In this document: one piece after another, positions 1-8,373 of the stretch | How the letters are laid out: every line of letters starts with the position of its first letter | Position numbering within the stretch: position 1 is the stretch's first letter | Source of the DNA: Aurantimonas manganoxydans SI85-9A1 | GTDB taxonomy: Bacteria > Pseudomonadota > Alphaproteobacteria > Rhizobiales > Rhizobiaceae | Length of the DNA stretch: 64,000 bases | Direction: 5' to 3' | Assembly (NCBI RefSeq): GCF_000153465.1 | Contig: NZ_CH672387.1 | Location: 2,829,903 to 2,893,902 of the forward strand | Program-made: the position numbers and the translations under genes | The notes under the pieces: generated by a model | Databases searched by the model: none | What the model saw: the letters and a program-made list of their open reading frames with translations, nothing else | Told to the model about the DNA's origin: nothing

Positions 1-64
1 GTCCAGCCGGAGCCCATCCGGCCGGTTGGTGCCCGATCGTTGACGCTGCGTCGCGGCTGCCACA

Positions 65-89
65 GGAACGGGCCGGTGCCACTTCGGTT
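65..89 (+). promoter_or_regulatory. possible EcfG-type promoter upstream of the GST-family gene (imperfect)
   Basis: GGAAC at 65-69 is followed after exactly 16 bases by GGTT at 86-89. The EcfG consensus is GGAAC-N16/17-CGTT, so one base of the -10 element differs. The gene starts 33 bases downstream. The same spacing occurs at four better matches in this window. Chance occurrence cannot be excluded. Confidence 0.3.
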
Positions 90-122
90 AGTCTGGCGAA
101 CCCGAACCGAAGGAGATCGCCA

Positions 123-1115
123 ATGGGACTGCTCGTAGACGGCCAGTGGCAGGACAAATGGTACGATACGAAATCGACAGGTGGCAGCTTCCAGCGCTCG
201 ACCACGAGCTTTCGCGACTGGATCACCGCCGACGGATCGCCCGGCCCGGACGGCCAGACCGGCTACAAGGCCGAGCCTGGCCGCTACAATCTCTACGTCT
301 CCCTCGCCTGCCCCTGGGCCCACCGCACGCTGATCGCCCGCAAGCTGAAGAAGCTAGAGGACGTGATTTCCCTGTCGGTGGTCGACTACCACATGGGCGA
401 GGAAGGCTGGGTCTTCTCCGACCGTCCCGGGGCAATTCCCGATCCGATCTTCGGCAAGAAGCGGCTCTATGAGATCTACTTGGAAGCCGACCCGCACTAC
501 ACCGGGCGGGTGACCGTGCCGGTCCTCTGGGACAAGCAGACCGGGACCATCGTCAACAATGAGTCTGCCGAAATCCTGCGCATCCTGAACCGCGGCTTCG
601 ACGCCTATGGCGATGCCTCGGTCGACCTGTCACCCGACGAGCTGCGGGACGACATCGATGCGATCAACGCGGACGTCTACGACCACGTCAACAACGGCGT
701 CTACAAATGCGGCTTCGCGACGACGCAGCGGGCATACGAGAAGCCCTTCGAGCAACTCTTCGATGCGCTCGATCGGCTCGAGGCGTTGCTGTCGAAGCAG
801 CGCTACCTCGTCGCCAGCGCCGCGCCGACCGAGGCGGACTGGCGGTTGTTCACGACGCTGATCCGGTTCGACCCGGTCTATTTCGGGCACTTCAAATGCA
901 ATCTGCAGCAGATCAGAGACTACCCGAACCTCTTCAAATACATGCTTGAACTGTATCAGGTTCCGGGCGTGGCCGAGACGGTCGACTTCGACCATATCAA
1001 GGGCCACTACTATTCCAGCCACGCGACGATCAATCCGACCGGCATCATTCCTGTCGGTCCGAAGCAGGATCTCACCGTGCCGCACGGGCGCGAGCGGCTG
1101 GCCGTTCACCAATAG
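123..1115 (+). CDS. glutathionyl-hydroquinone reductase (YqjG/ECM4-type glutathione S-transferase)
   Basis: 330 residues, the usual length of the Xi-class GST family. These cytoplasmic enzymes use glutathione to reduce glutathionyl-hydroquinones and detoxify quinone adducts. The signature S-L-A-C-P-W-A-H-R places the catalytic cysteine at residue 63, the same position as in E. coli YqjG. A thioredoxin-like N-terminal domain is followed by an all-helical C-terminal domain (EADWRLFTTLIRFDPVY is typical of the family). A good ribosome site (AAGGAGATCGCC) precedes the ATG. The 3' end overlaps the convergent Nudix gene by 10 bases. Family is secure; the physiological substrate is not. Confidence 0.9.
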   Translation: MGLLVDGQWQDKWYDTKSTGGSFQRSTTSFRDWITADGSPGPDGQTGYKAEPGRYNLYVSLACPWAHRTLIARKLKKLEDVISLSVVDYHMGEEGWVFSDRPGAIPDPIFGKKRLYEIYLEADPHYTGRVTVPVLWDKQTGTIVNNESAEILRILNRGFDAYGDASVDLSPDELRDDIDAINADVYDHVNNGVYKCGFATTQRAYEKPFEQLFDALDRLEALLSKQRYLVASAAPTEADWRLFTTLIRFDPVYFGHFKCNLQQIRDYPNLFKYMLELYQVPGVAETVDFDHIKGHYYSSHATINPTGIIPVGPKQDLTVPHGRERLAVHQ

Positions 1116-1567
1116 GGATCGCGCGTCGTCTCGCCGGCCAGTTCGGCGAGACGACGCCGGGTTGCATTGGTGGTGCCATCCGGCAGCTCGCCGGGCGCAA
1201 AGAACCCCATCTCGGCAATCTCGGCGCCCGGCTTGTAGTTCGCCTCGCGCCGGAACGCGCCGCAGCGATAGAGCAGCACGTGGTCGCGGTTGGAGGCGTT
1301 GCGGTTGAAATGGGCCGAGACCAGCTCCGGCTCGTCCGAAAGTACGATCCCCGCCTCCTCTCGCACCTCGCGGGTCATCGCCTCCGCCGCCGTCTCGCCG
1401 GGATCGACACCGCCGCCGGGCAGGTACCAGCCCGAGACATAGGTGTGTCGCACGAGGCAGATCCGCCCCGCGTCGTCGAAGACGAAACCGCGGACGCCGA
1501 GGGTCATGGGCCGTGCCACCACATGCACGCCATGCAGAATGCGCACCATCAGTTTCTCGAAACGCAT
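1106..1567 (-). CDS. Nudix hydrolase
   Basis: A 153-residue protein starting at the MRFEK methionine; a start 20 codons upstream is open but would run into the divergent phosphoesterase gene, and GAAGGA lies 6-8 bases before the chosen ATG. The Nudix box G-x5-E-x7-R-E-x2-E-E-x-G is complete at about residues 52-74 (GETAAEAMTREVREEAG), so the metal-binding, diphosphate-cleaving site is intact. The family hydrolyses nucleoside diphosphates linked to another moiety; the sequence does not tell which. It lies tail-to-tail with the GST gene and head-to-head with the phosphoesterase, about 50 bases apart, so the two likely share a promoter region. Confidence 0.85.
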   Translation of the reverse strand: MRFEKLMVRILHGVHVVARPMTLGVRGFVFDDAGRICLVRHTYVSGWYLPGGGVDPGETAAEAMTREVREEAGIVLSDEPELVSAHFNRNASNRDHVLLYRCGAFRREANYKPGAEIAEMGFFAPGELPDGTTNATRRRLAELAGETTRDPYW

Positions 1568-1616
1568 CGCCGTCCTTCGTTCGCCAACCCTAGCAATCCG
1601 TCGCTCCTCACCTAGG

Positions 1617-2576
1617 ATGACAGGCATGTTTCGTCTTGCCCATCTCTCCGATATCCATCTCGGTCCATTGCCTGAATTGTCGATCCGCGAACTCGCGTCG
1701 AAGCGGGTGACCGGTTACGTCAACTGGCATCGCAATCGCCGCAGGGTGATGTTCGGCGACACGCTCGCCAACCTCATCCAGGACCTGCAGCAGGAAGCGC
1801 CGGACCACATCGCCGTCACCGGCGACCTCGTCAATCTGGCCACCAAGGTCGAGACCATGGCGGCGCGCATCTGGCTCGAGGAGCTCGGCAAGCCGCACGA
1901 CGTCTCCGTGGTGCCGGGCAATCACGACGCCTATGTGCCCGGCGCGCTGAAGCGGTCCTACCGGGAATGGTACGAGTACATGATCGGCGACAATCCGCTG
2001 AACGCCATCGGCAACTCGTTCCCCTATGTGCGGGTCCGCGGTCCCGTCGCGATCTTCGGCGTCTCGACTGCTGAAGCGACGGCGCCGTTCTTCGCCACCG
2101 GCACGTTCCGCCGGCGCCAGGCGATGGCGCTGGCAAAGCAGCTAGAACACGCCGGCGCGCACGGCCAGTTTCGCGTGGTGCTGATCCACCATCCGCCGAT
2201 CTCCGGCTCGACGGCCTGGCACAAGCGGCTGATCGGCAAGCAGTTCTTCTCGAAGGTGATCCACGAGATGGGTGCCGAGCTCGTGCTGCACGGCCACACG
2301 CATCTCGATACGCTGCACTGGCTGAAGGGGCCGCAGGGCATGGTGCCGGTGGTCGGCGTGCCGTCGGCGAGCCAAGCCCCCGGCAGCTCGCATCCGGCCT
2401 CGCGCTACAATCTGTTCGAGATCGACGGCGAGCCGGGAAAATGGTCGCTGATCCAGCGCGAGCGCGGCGCCCGCGAGGAGCGTCCGGGCATCGGCTGGGT
2501 GCGCCAGCGCGAACTGCTGACGGACGGGCGCGCCGTCAACACGACCTCGCGCGAGGATTCGCGGCCGGCGGCCTGA
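1617..2576 (+). CDS. metallophosphoesterase (calcineurin-like, CpdA-like)
   Basis: About 319 residues from ATG 1617 (an alternative ATG is at 1626); the reading frame stays open further upstream but there it is antisense to the Nudix gene. All calcineurin-fold metal motifs are present in order: L-S-D-I-H-L-G (D12, H14), T-G-D-L-V-N (D70), G-N-H-D (N102, H103), I-H-H-P-P and L-H-G-H-T-H-L-D. This supports an active binuclear-metal phosphodiesterase. CpdA-type enzymes cleave 3',5'-cyclic AMP, but related proteins act on other phosphoesters, so the substrate is open. The stop codon directly abuts the stop codon of the convergent gene at 2577. Confidence 0.85.
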   Translation: MTGMFRLAHLSDIHLGPLPELSIRELASKRVTGYVNWHRNRRRVMFGDTLANLIQDLQQEAPDHIAVTGDLVNLATKVETMAARIWLEELGKPHDVSVVPGNHDAYVPGALKRSYREWYEYMIGDNPLNAIGNSFPYVRVRGPVAIFGVSTAEATAPFFATGTFRRRQAMALAKQLEHAGAHGQFRVVLIHHPPISGSTAWHKRLIGKQFFSKVIHEMGAELVLHGHTHLDTLHWLKGPQGMVPVVGVPSASQAPGSSHPASRYNLFEIDGEPGKWSLIQRERGAREERPGIGWVRQRELLTDGRAVNTTSREDSRPAA

Positions 2577-3290
2577 TCAGCCGACGGAAACGCCGAGATA
2601 GGAAGAGATCGCCAGCAACAGGCCGGCGCCGACGACGACGCCGATCATCAGCCAGACGGCGGCGATGACGAAGTCGGTCGAGCGGGAGCGCTGCGGCTCC
2701 GGCTGGCGCAGCGGCGCCTCGTTGGTGCGGCGAACCGGATGCGCCGGCTTGGCGATCTGCTCATTCAGCTCGTCGTTGACCGCGAAGGCCTTGTCGCGCT
2801 CCACGATCCGCTCGGCGACGTAGTCCGTCACCCGATCGGCGATAATCCGGGCTTCGGTGGATTCCACCAGTGTGACCCGGCCGAGGCGCGTTTCACGAAC
2901 AAGCCGATAGGTGCGCCGGTCGCGGGCCATGACGACGTTAGCGGTGCCGTCGATCCACAGCCGCGCATGGGCGCCGCCCGACAGGGTGAAGTCGAACATG
3001 TCCTCGCCCGCCGGCAGTTCGTCGATCAGCGGCTGCAGCTCTTCCTGCAGGATTTCGAGCCGCGCGCGATCGGCCTCGCGGATATCGACGACGACGTCCG
3101 AGCGCTGCGCGGCAGCGATCTTGGCCTGTCGCACGGCATCGGCCAGTCGCTTCGTCCCCATCAGGGTCGCGACATTGTCCTTGCCTTCGCCCATCGATCG
3201 TAGCCTCGAATCCAATTCATTAACCGGGGGTTTATCATATTCGGATTCGCGATTGGAAGAAACTGCGTGACGCTTCGGCTCAGGCGCCAT
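2577..3290 (-). CDS. conserved hypothetical protein with C-terminal membrane anchor
   Basis: I do not recognise a named family. The protein has a charged N-terminal part, a central region around residues 60-190 with mixed alpha/beta character (FDFTLSGGAHARLWIDGTANVVMARDRRTYRL looks like a small sheet domain), a polar linker, and one hydrophobic segment near the C-terminus (FVIAAVWLMIGVVVGAGLLLAI), implying a tail-anchored topology with most of the protein in the cytoplasm. Start 3290 overlaps the upstream hydrolase by 11 bases; M33 (3194) is an alternative, but the residues between (VNELDSRLRSMGEGK) look like real protein. It is probably the last gene of the leuA-hydrolase transcript. Confidence 0.65.
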   Translation of the reverse strand: MAPEPKRHAVSSNRESEYDKPPVNELDSRLRSMGEGKDNVATLMGTKRLADAVRQAKIAAAQRSDVVVDIREADRARLEILQEELQPLIDELPAGEDMFDFTLSGGAHARLWIDGTANVVMARDRRTYRLVRETRLGRVTLVESTEARIIADRVTDYVAERIVERDKAFAVNDELNEQIAKPAHPVRRTNEAPLRQPEPQRSRSTDFVIAAVWLMIGVVVGAGLLLAISSYLGVSVG

Positions 3291-4095
3291 CGACCTGCTC
3301 GATCGACGCCAGAATCGCGCTCTCGCAGGCGTCTTCCGCCTCCAGCATCAGCATGTGGCCGTGCCCGGCCAGCGCGGTCAGGGCGAAGCCAGGCGGCGCC
3401 TCGGCGCCCTGCGAAAACGGTGTGACCGGATCCTCTGTGCCCCATACGAGCGAGATCGGCACGCCGCTCGCCGCGATGGTCTCGAGCGGCAGAACGCCCT
3501 GCGTCCCTCCCCCGCCGCCATCCTTGGCCGTGAACAGGAGATCGAACATCTGCGCGACCGCGGCGCGATCCTCCGGCGTGCGGGCGGCGGCGATCGCGGC
3601 GGCCGTCTCGCTGTCCGGCTGCCAGTCCGGGGCGCCCATCGCGCCAAGCGACGCGCGGACTGCCTCGGCGCCCTCGGCCGTCATCACCGCTGCGATCAGG
3701 TCGCTGCCGATCTTGGGGCCGAATCCGCCCGGGGCGAGCAGCGTCAGCGAGGCCACGCGGTCCGGTGCGAACAGGCTGACGAGGCAGGCGATGGCGCCGC
3801 CCATCGAGTGGCCGACGAGGTGGGCGGAGGCGATGCCCCGCGCCTCCATCTCGGCGATCACCGCCCGCGCCGCCACCTTGGGCGGACCGAAGCCGGGATA
3901 GTCCCGCGACCGGCCATGGCCCGGCAGGTCGAAGGCGAGAACCCGCCGTTTCGGGGTGGCGAGGCGCCGTTGCAGCGCCCCCCACACGGCCGCCCGGCCG
4001 TCGAAGCCGTGCAGCAGCACGACGGGCCGCGCCGTACCGCCGGTCTCGCCGCCCTGTTCGATGGCAAACAGGCGCGGTGCTTCGGCGTCGCTCAT
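3280..4095 (-). CDS. alpha/beta-fold hydrolase
   Basis: 271 residues with a full alpha/beta-hydrolase layout: V-L-L-H-G-F oxyanion region near residue 28, F-D-L-P-G-H-G-R-S near 55-63, nucleophile elbow G-H-S-M-G-G with Ser97, a probable acid in WGTEDPVTP, and His in the C-terminal GHGHM. The start codon overlaps the leuA stop codon by one base (TGATG), so translation is probably coupled to leuA. Nothing indicates a role in leucine synthesis. It resembles the acetoin dehydrogenase E2-like or haloperoxidase-type esterases, but the substrate cannot be inferred. Confidence 0.85.
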   Translation of the reverse strand: MSDAEAPRLFAIEQGGETGGTARPVVLLHGFDGRAAVWGALQRRLATPKRRVLAFDLPGHGRSRDYPGFGPPKVAARAVIAEMEARGIASAHLVGHSMGGAIACLVSLFAPDRVASLTLLAPGGFGPKIGSDLIAAVMTAEGAEAVRASLGAMGAPDWQPDSETAAAIAAARTPEDRAAVAQMFDLLFTAKDGGGGGTQGVLPLETIAASGVPISLVWGTEDPVTPFSQGAEAPPGFALTALAGHGHMLMLEAEDACESAILASIEQVDGA

Positions 4096-5843
4096 CAGCG
4101 CGTTGCCAGGAGGCGGTTCGCCGAGGCGACCAGCGCCTCGAGCGAGGCGGTCACGATGTTCTTGTTCATGCCGACGCCGAACAGCCGTCCGCCCTCATGC
4201 TGCACTTCCATGTAGCAGATGGCGCCCGCGTCGGAGCCCGCCCCCAGGGAGTGTTCCGAATAGTCGAACACCGAGAAGTCCAGCCCCAGATGGCGGCAGA
4301 GCGCGTTCACGAACCCGTCGATCGGCCCGGTTCCGATCCCCTCGATCGTGGTCTCCACGCCATTGTCGAGGATGGTCGCCTCGATGATCCGCTCGCCCTT
4401 CACGTTCGCGCTCGGCCGGGTGGTGTGCTCGACGAACCGGATGCGACCGTCCGGCTGCTCCACGTAACGCTCGATGAAGCGCTCGTAGATGCGCTTGACC
4501 GGCAGTTCGCGGCCTTCCTCGTCGGTGATGTGCTGGATGTCCTCGCGGAACTCCACCTGCAGGTTGCGCGGCAGGTTCAGACCGTAATCGGCCTGCAGCA
4601 CATAGGCGATGCCGCCCTTGCCCGACTGCGAGTTGATGCGGATGATCGCCTCGTAGGACCGACCGACATCCTTCGGATCGATCGGCAGATACGGGACTTC
4701 CCACAATTCCTTGTTGGCGACCTTGCGGGCCTTCATGCCCTTGTTGATCGCGTCCTGGTGCGATCCGGAGAAGGCCGTGTAGACCAGTTCGCCCACATAG
4801 GGATGACGTTCGTGGATCGTCATCTGGTTGCAGTACTCGAAGATTTCCTTGATGTGGTTGATGTCCGAGACGTCGAGACCCGGGTCCACCCCTTGCGTGA
4901 ACATGTTCAGCGCCAGGGTGACGAGATCGACATTGCCGGTGCGCTCGCCATTGCCGAACAGCGTGCCCTCGACCCGGTCCGCCCCGGCCATCAGGCCCAG
5001 CTCGGTCGCCGCGACCGCGGTGCCACGGTCGTTGTGGGGATGCAGCGAGACGATCAGGCTGTCACGATTGTCAAGGTTGCGGCACATCCATTCCATCTGG
5101 TCGGCATGGATGTTCGGCGTCGACATTTCCACCGTCGCCGGCAGATTTAGGATCAGCTTGTTGTCCGGCGTCGGCTGGACGATCTCGGCGACCGCGTTGC
5201 AGATCTCGACGGCGAAATCGAGCTCGGTCCCGGTGAAGCTTTCCGGCGAATACTGGAAACGATAGCCGCCGCCGGCCTTGGCCGCCATGTCGACGACCAT
5301 CTTGGCGGCGTCGGTTGCGATCTCGCGAATGCCCGCGCGATCCTTCTGGAACACCACGCGGCGCTGCAATTCGCTGGTGGAATTGTAGAAATGCACGATC
5401 GGCCGGTGCGACCCTTCCAGCGACTCGAAGGTGCGCGAGATCAGCTCCGGCCGGCACTGCACCAGCACCTGCAGCGACACGTCTTCGGGTGTCTCGCCCT
5501 CCTCGATGCACCAGCGCACGAAGTCGAAATCGGTCTGCGAGGCGGACGGGAAACCGATCTCGATCTCCTTGAAGTTCATCGCCTTCAGGAGCGCGAAGAA
5601 CCGGGCCTTGCGGTCCTGTCCCATCGGATCGACCAGCGCCTGGTTGCCGTCGCGCAGATCCACCGAACACCAGATCGGCGGCTCGGTGATGGTCTTGGAC
5701 GGCCATGTCCGGTCGGGCAGATCGACCTGGCCATAGGGATGGTACTTGCGGGAGGCCGACGGCATCGTGCCGCGGCGCTCGGCCGTTTCGGGCGGCGCCT
5801 GCCGGACGTCTGCGGCCGGACGGGTGGCGGGTGTAACGGACAT
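4095..5843 (-). CDS. leuA: 2-isopropylmalate synthase
   Basis: 582 residues, the long (type 2, yeast-like) LeuA form. It condenses acetyl-CoA with 2-ketoisovalerate, the committed step of leucine synthesis. The catalytic TIM barrel begins with V-D-L-R-D-G-N-Q-A-L (about 61-70) and contains the metal-binding S-L-H-P-H-N-D-R-G-T; the C-terminal third (ERFIERYVEQPDGRIRFVEH onward, then GTGPIDGFVNAL) is the LeuA dimer regulatory domain that binds leucine for feedback. M27 is an alternative start, but AAGG upstream favours 5843. A leucine-rich leader peptide lies about 160 bases upstream, pointing to attenuation control. Confidence 0.95.
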   Translation of the reverse strand: MSVTPATRPAADVRQAPPETAERRGTMPSASRKYHPYGQVDLPDRTWPSKTITEPPIWCSVDLRDGNQALVDPMGQDRKARFFALLKAMNFKEIEIGFPSASQTDFDFVRWCIEEGETPEDVSLQVLVQCRPELISRTFESLEGSHRPIVHFYNSTSELQRRVVFQKDRAGIREIATDAAKMVVDMAAKAGGGYRFQYSPESFTGTELDFAVEICNAVAEIVQPTPDNKLILNLPATVEMSTPNIHADQMEWMCRNLDNRDSLIVSLHPHNDRGTAVAATELGLMAGADRVEGTLFGNGERTGNVDLVTLALNMFTQGVDPGLDVSDINHIKEIFEYCNQMTIHERHPYVGELVYTAFSGSHQDAINKGMKARKVANKELWEVPYLPIDPKDVGRSYEAIIRINSQSGKGGIAYVLQADYGLNLPRNLQVEFREDIQHITDEEGRELPVKRIYERFIERYVEQPDGRIRFVEHTTRPSANVKGERIIEATILDNGVETTIEGIGTGPIDGFVNALCRHLGLDFSVFDYSEHSLGAGSDAGAICYMEVQHEGGRLFGVGMNKNIVTASLEALVASANRLLATR

Positions 5844-5955
5844 GGTCTTCGCACCTTGATCGCTGGGCGGATGACGACTGCGGCGGCTTCGCGCGCATCT
5901 GGCCGGTCATCGGCAATTGGAACCGTCTTGTAAAGCGAGAGGGGCTGAGCGCGCG

Positions 5956-6023
5956 GGCCGGGTCGGACCACAGTGCCGGCTCGACCGCCGGACGCCCCCT
6001 TCAGGTCAACGGGTCCGACGGCC
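5956..6023 (-). promoter_or_regulatory. leuA leader: long-range complementary segments (possible attenuator element)
   Basis: On the minus strand, GGCCGTCGGACC (6023-6012), inside the 3' end of the leader reading frame just after the leucine codons, can pair with GGTCCGACCCGGCC (5969-5956), about 40 bases downstream. The 7-bp core GTCGGACC-type pairing plus a 5-bp outer arm would be open or closed depending on ribosome position. I do not see a clear uridine-rich terminator after it, so the mechanism may differ from classic attenuation, or the terminator is weak. The remaining stretch to leuA (5844-5955) shows no gene. Confidence 0.4.
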
Positions 6024-6125
6024 GCAGCTAAGAAGGAGAAGGCGTAGAAGCGAGAGCGGACGCACCGCGTCGCCGGCCCGGCTCGGGGCCGCGATCATGC
6101 CGAAAATGGATGGCGTCGCGTTCAT
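6006..6125 (-). CDS. leuL: leucine-rich leader peptide of leuA (leuL-type)
   Basis: A 39-residue frame (30 if read from the second methionine at 6098) containing the run L-S-L-L-R-L-L-L-L at residues 24-32, seven leucines in nine codons (6056-6030). The leucine codons are CTC, CTT and CTA with no CTG, unlike the surrounding genes where CTG and CTC dominate, which would make translation sensitive to leucyl-tRNA supply. It lies directly upstream of leuA on the same strand. The predicted promoter puts the transcript start at, or within a base of, the ATG at 6125, suggesting a leaderless mRNA, as for the trpL leader in this window. Function is inferred from position and composition. Confidence 0.75.
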   Translation of the reverse strand: MNATPSIFGMIAAPSRAGDAVRPLSLLRLLLLSCGRRTR

Positions 6126-6132
6126 GCGGCGA

Positions 6133-6160
6133 AGATTAGCCGCAAATCCGTCGATGGCAA
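6133..6160 (-). promoter_or_regulatory. promoter of the leuL-leuA transcript
   Basis: On the minus strand TTGCCA (6160-6155) and TAATCT (6138-6133) are separated by 16 bases. The ATG of the leader peptide follows 7 bases after the -10 element, so initiation at the A of the ATG is expected. Both hexamers fit an alphaproteobacterial housekeeping promoter reasonably well. Confidence 0.5.
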
Positions 6161-6190
6161 GCCGAAAATGAAGCCGTCGCGGGTACCCGC

Positions 6191-7288
6191 TCAGTCCGTC
6201 GGCGACGCCGCGAAGGCCGGCCGGGCCTCGAAGGCGAGCGTCGCCACCGCGCCGCCGTCGTTCGACGTCTCGAAGCGCCCACCAATCTGCTGGGTCAGAG
6301 AGGCGACGATGCGCATGCCGAGATTGCGGGATGCGGCGATGGAAAAGCCGTCCGGCCAGCCCGGTCCGTCGTCGGCGACCTGCAGCCGTTGGGTCCAACC
6401 CTCGCCCGCATTGCCTGCCATCTCCTCGCGGCGAAGCGAGACCCGGATGGTGCCCGGCCGGCCATCGGCGCAGCCATGCTCGATCGCGTTGGAGATCAGT
6501 TCGGTCACGATCAATGCCAGCGGCACGGCCGTCTCGGCATCCACCTCGGTGGGCGCGACATCGGTCAGATAGGTGACTTTGGTCACCCCCGATGCCGCCA
6601 GGAGGTCGGGGCCGAGCTGTGCCAGATAGGGCGCCATGTCGAGGCTCTGGCGGCTCGGATCATGGAGCTGACGCTGGATCTTGGAGACGAGGCCGATGCG
6701 GGCAGAGGCCTGCTGCAGGGCGGCGGTCACCTCGGCGGAGGAGGACACGCGCGCCTGGGTGTTCAAGAGCGCCGACACCACCGCGAGATTGTTGGAGACC
6801 CGATGCTGGAGTTCGCGGAACAGCAGATCGCGCTCGTTGGCGTAGCGGGCGGTCGCCTCCTTCTCGACGGTCAGCCGGTCGAGCGCGACGTGCATCCAGT
6901 GGATCAGCACGATGTCGACCGTCACGATGAAGACGTAGAAGACCAGCGCCAGCAACGAACCGCCGGTGAGCAGGAAGGAATCGAAGGGCGGAATGAAGAA
7001 GTACCAGGCGGACAGCCCGCCGAGGATACCAACCAGCGCTCCCGGTGCTGTGCCGGCAAGGAAGGTCGTGATGATGACGGCGGGAAAGAACGACAGATAC
7101 GGGAAGCCGGCCGGCAATTGCTCGTCCAGCCCATAGCGGACCCAGAAAGCGAGCCCGATCGCCATGATGGCGAAGACCCAGCGAAGCACCGGCCTTTCGC
7201 GCCAGGATATGGCGACGAGAAACGCCTGCACGCCGTTCAGGCCGGCAAGATTGGCCCTGCCGCGCGGCGCGCCGATGTCGACCCCCAT
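6191..7288 (-). CDS. membrane sensor histidine kinase (DUF4118 + HisKA_2/HATPase)
   Basis: About 365 residues from MGVD at 7288 (the frame is open to 7387). The N-terminal half holds several membrane segments of the KdpD-like DUF4118 type (FPAVIITTFLAGTAPGALVGILGGLSAWYFFIPP region, then ALVFYVFIVTVDIVLIHW). The dimerisation/phosphoacceptor motif R-E-L-Q-H-R-V-S-N-N-L puts the phosphorylated His near residue 162 and is typical of HisKA_2 kinases, followed by an ATPase domain with TELISNAIEHG (N box) and ADDGPGWP (G1 box). No response regulator gene is adjacent. Kinases of this class often feed the general stress response in this order of bacteria, which is only a possibility here. Confidence 0.85.
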   Translation of the reverse strand: MGVDIGAPRGRANLAGLNGVQAFLVAISWRERPVLRWVFAIMAIGLAFWVRYGLDEQLPAGFPYLSFFPAVIITTFLAGTAPGALVGILGGLSAWYFFIPPFDSFLLTGGSLLALVFYVFIVTVDIVLIHWMHVALDRLTVEKEATARYANERDLLFRELQHRVSNNLAVVSALLNTQARVSSSAEVTAALQQASARIGLVSKIQRQLHDPSRQSLDMAPYLAQLGPDLLAASGVTKVTYLTDVAPTEVDAETAVPLALIVTELISNAIEHGCADGRPGTIRVSLRREEMAGNAGEGWTQRLQVADDGPGWPDGFSIAASRNLGMRIVASLTQQIGGRFETSNDGGAVATLAFEARPAFAASPTD

Positions 7289-7445
7289 GGTGATCCCCGT
7301 CCAGTTGCAGTGCGCCGCGAACCCGTCGCGACTCCAGCGTCCCCTCCGCCGCCAGCTATTGCCGTTGCGGCGGGAAATGGCAAGCAATCGTCGTTTGATT
7401 TCAAGGGGCTGCCCCCGATCTCAGAGCCATGGCGAGGCGGCGGGG

Positions 7446-8369
7446 TCAGAGAACCGGCACGCCCGTCTGCTTGGCCTCGCCCTCAGGCTCGACATGGATC
7501 GACACCCGGGCTCCATCGAAGGCCACCTGCAGCGCATCCTCGATGCGATCGCAGATTTCATGGGCAATGCCGACGGTCATGGTTTCCGGCACGACCATGT
7601 GGAACTCGATGAAGATCGCCCGGCCGGCCAGCCGGGTCTTCAGATCGTGAACCTCGAGCGCTCCATCCGCATGCGAGGAGATGATGTCGCGGACGGTGGC
7701 CTCCTCCTCCGGGTCGATCGCACGGTCCATCAGCCCGGACAGCGAGCTCATGACGACGAGATACCCTTCGCGCAGGATGTTCAGGGCGACGAGGGCCGCC
7801 ATCAGCGGATCGAGGATCGTCCAGCCGGTGCTGGTGGCGATCAGCAATCCGCCGATGACGCCGACGGAGGTCACCACATCCGCCATGATGTGACGCCCGT
7901 CCGCCGCGAGCGCGGGCGAGCGCCGGGCGGCGCCCTGGCGGATCAGATAGGTCGCCCAGACGGCATTGATGGTCGTTGCCGCGGCATTGATGGCGATGCC
8001 GATCAGCGGCTCCTCCATCGCCCGCGGCACCAGATAGGCCTGCCATGCCTCGCGCAGGATAAGCAGCGCCGCCAGAACGATCAGCACGCCCTCGATCACT
8101 GCGGACAGATATTCCGCCTTGGTGTGGCCGAAGGGGTGATCGCTGTCGGCCGGCTTATAGCTGAGCGTGACGGCCCAGAGCGCGATCAGGCCGGCGACGA
8201 CGTTGACGATGGATTCCAGCGCGTCGGAGAACAGCGCGACCGACCCGGTCATCCGGTAAGCGGCGTATTTGATCGCGAGCACGATCACCGCCACGGCGAC
8301 AGACGCCATGGCGATGCGCTTCACCAGCGGGGCACCGGCACCCGCCGCCGTCTCCGGGCCGCCGCTCAC
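7446..8369 (-). CDS. cation diffusion facilitator (CDF) divalent metal efflux protein
   Basis: 307 residues, GTG start four bases after the trpE(G) stop, so the two genes are probably cotranscribed. Six predicted membrane helices carry the CDF features: a polar S-D-A-L-E-S motif in the second helix (usually S-D-A-x-H/D) and H-P-F-G-H-T-K-A-E-Y in the loop after helix 3, and a C-terminal cytoplasmic ferredoxin-like domain ending HVEPEGEAK. The family exports Zn2+, Fe2+, Co2+ or Mn2+ in exchange for protons. Glu instead of His/Asp in the second motif position may alter metal choice. The substrate is not determinable from sequence. Confidence 0.85.
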   Translation of the reverse strand: MSGGPETAAGAGAPLVKRIAMASVAVAVIVLAIKYAAYRMTGSVALFSDALESIVNVVAGLIALWAVTLSYKPADSDHPFGHTKAEYLSAVIEGVLIVLAALLILREAWQAYLVPRAMEEPLIGIAINAAATTINAVWATYLIRQGAARRSPALAADGRHIMADVVTSVGVIGGLLIATSTGWTILDPLMAALVALNILREGYLVVMSSLSGLMDRAIDPEEEATVRDIISSHADGALEVHDLKTRLAGRAIFIEFHMVVPETMTVGIAHEICDRIEDALQVAFDGARVSIHVEPEGEAKQTGVPVL

Positions 8370-8373
8370 CGTG

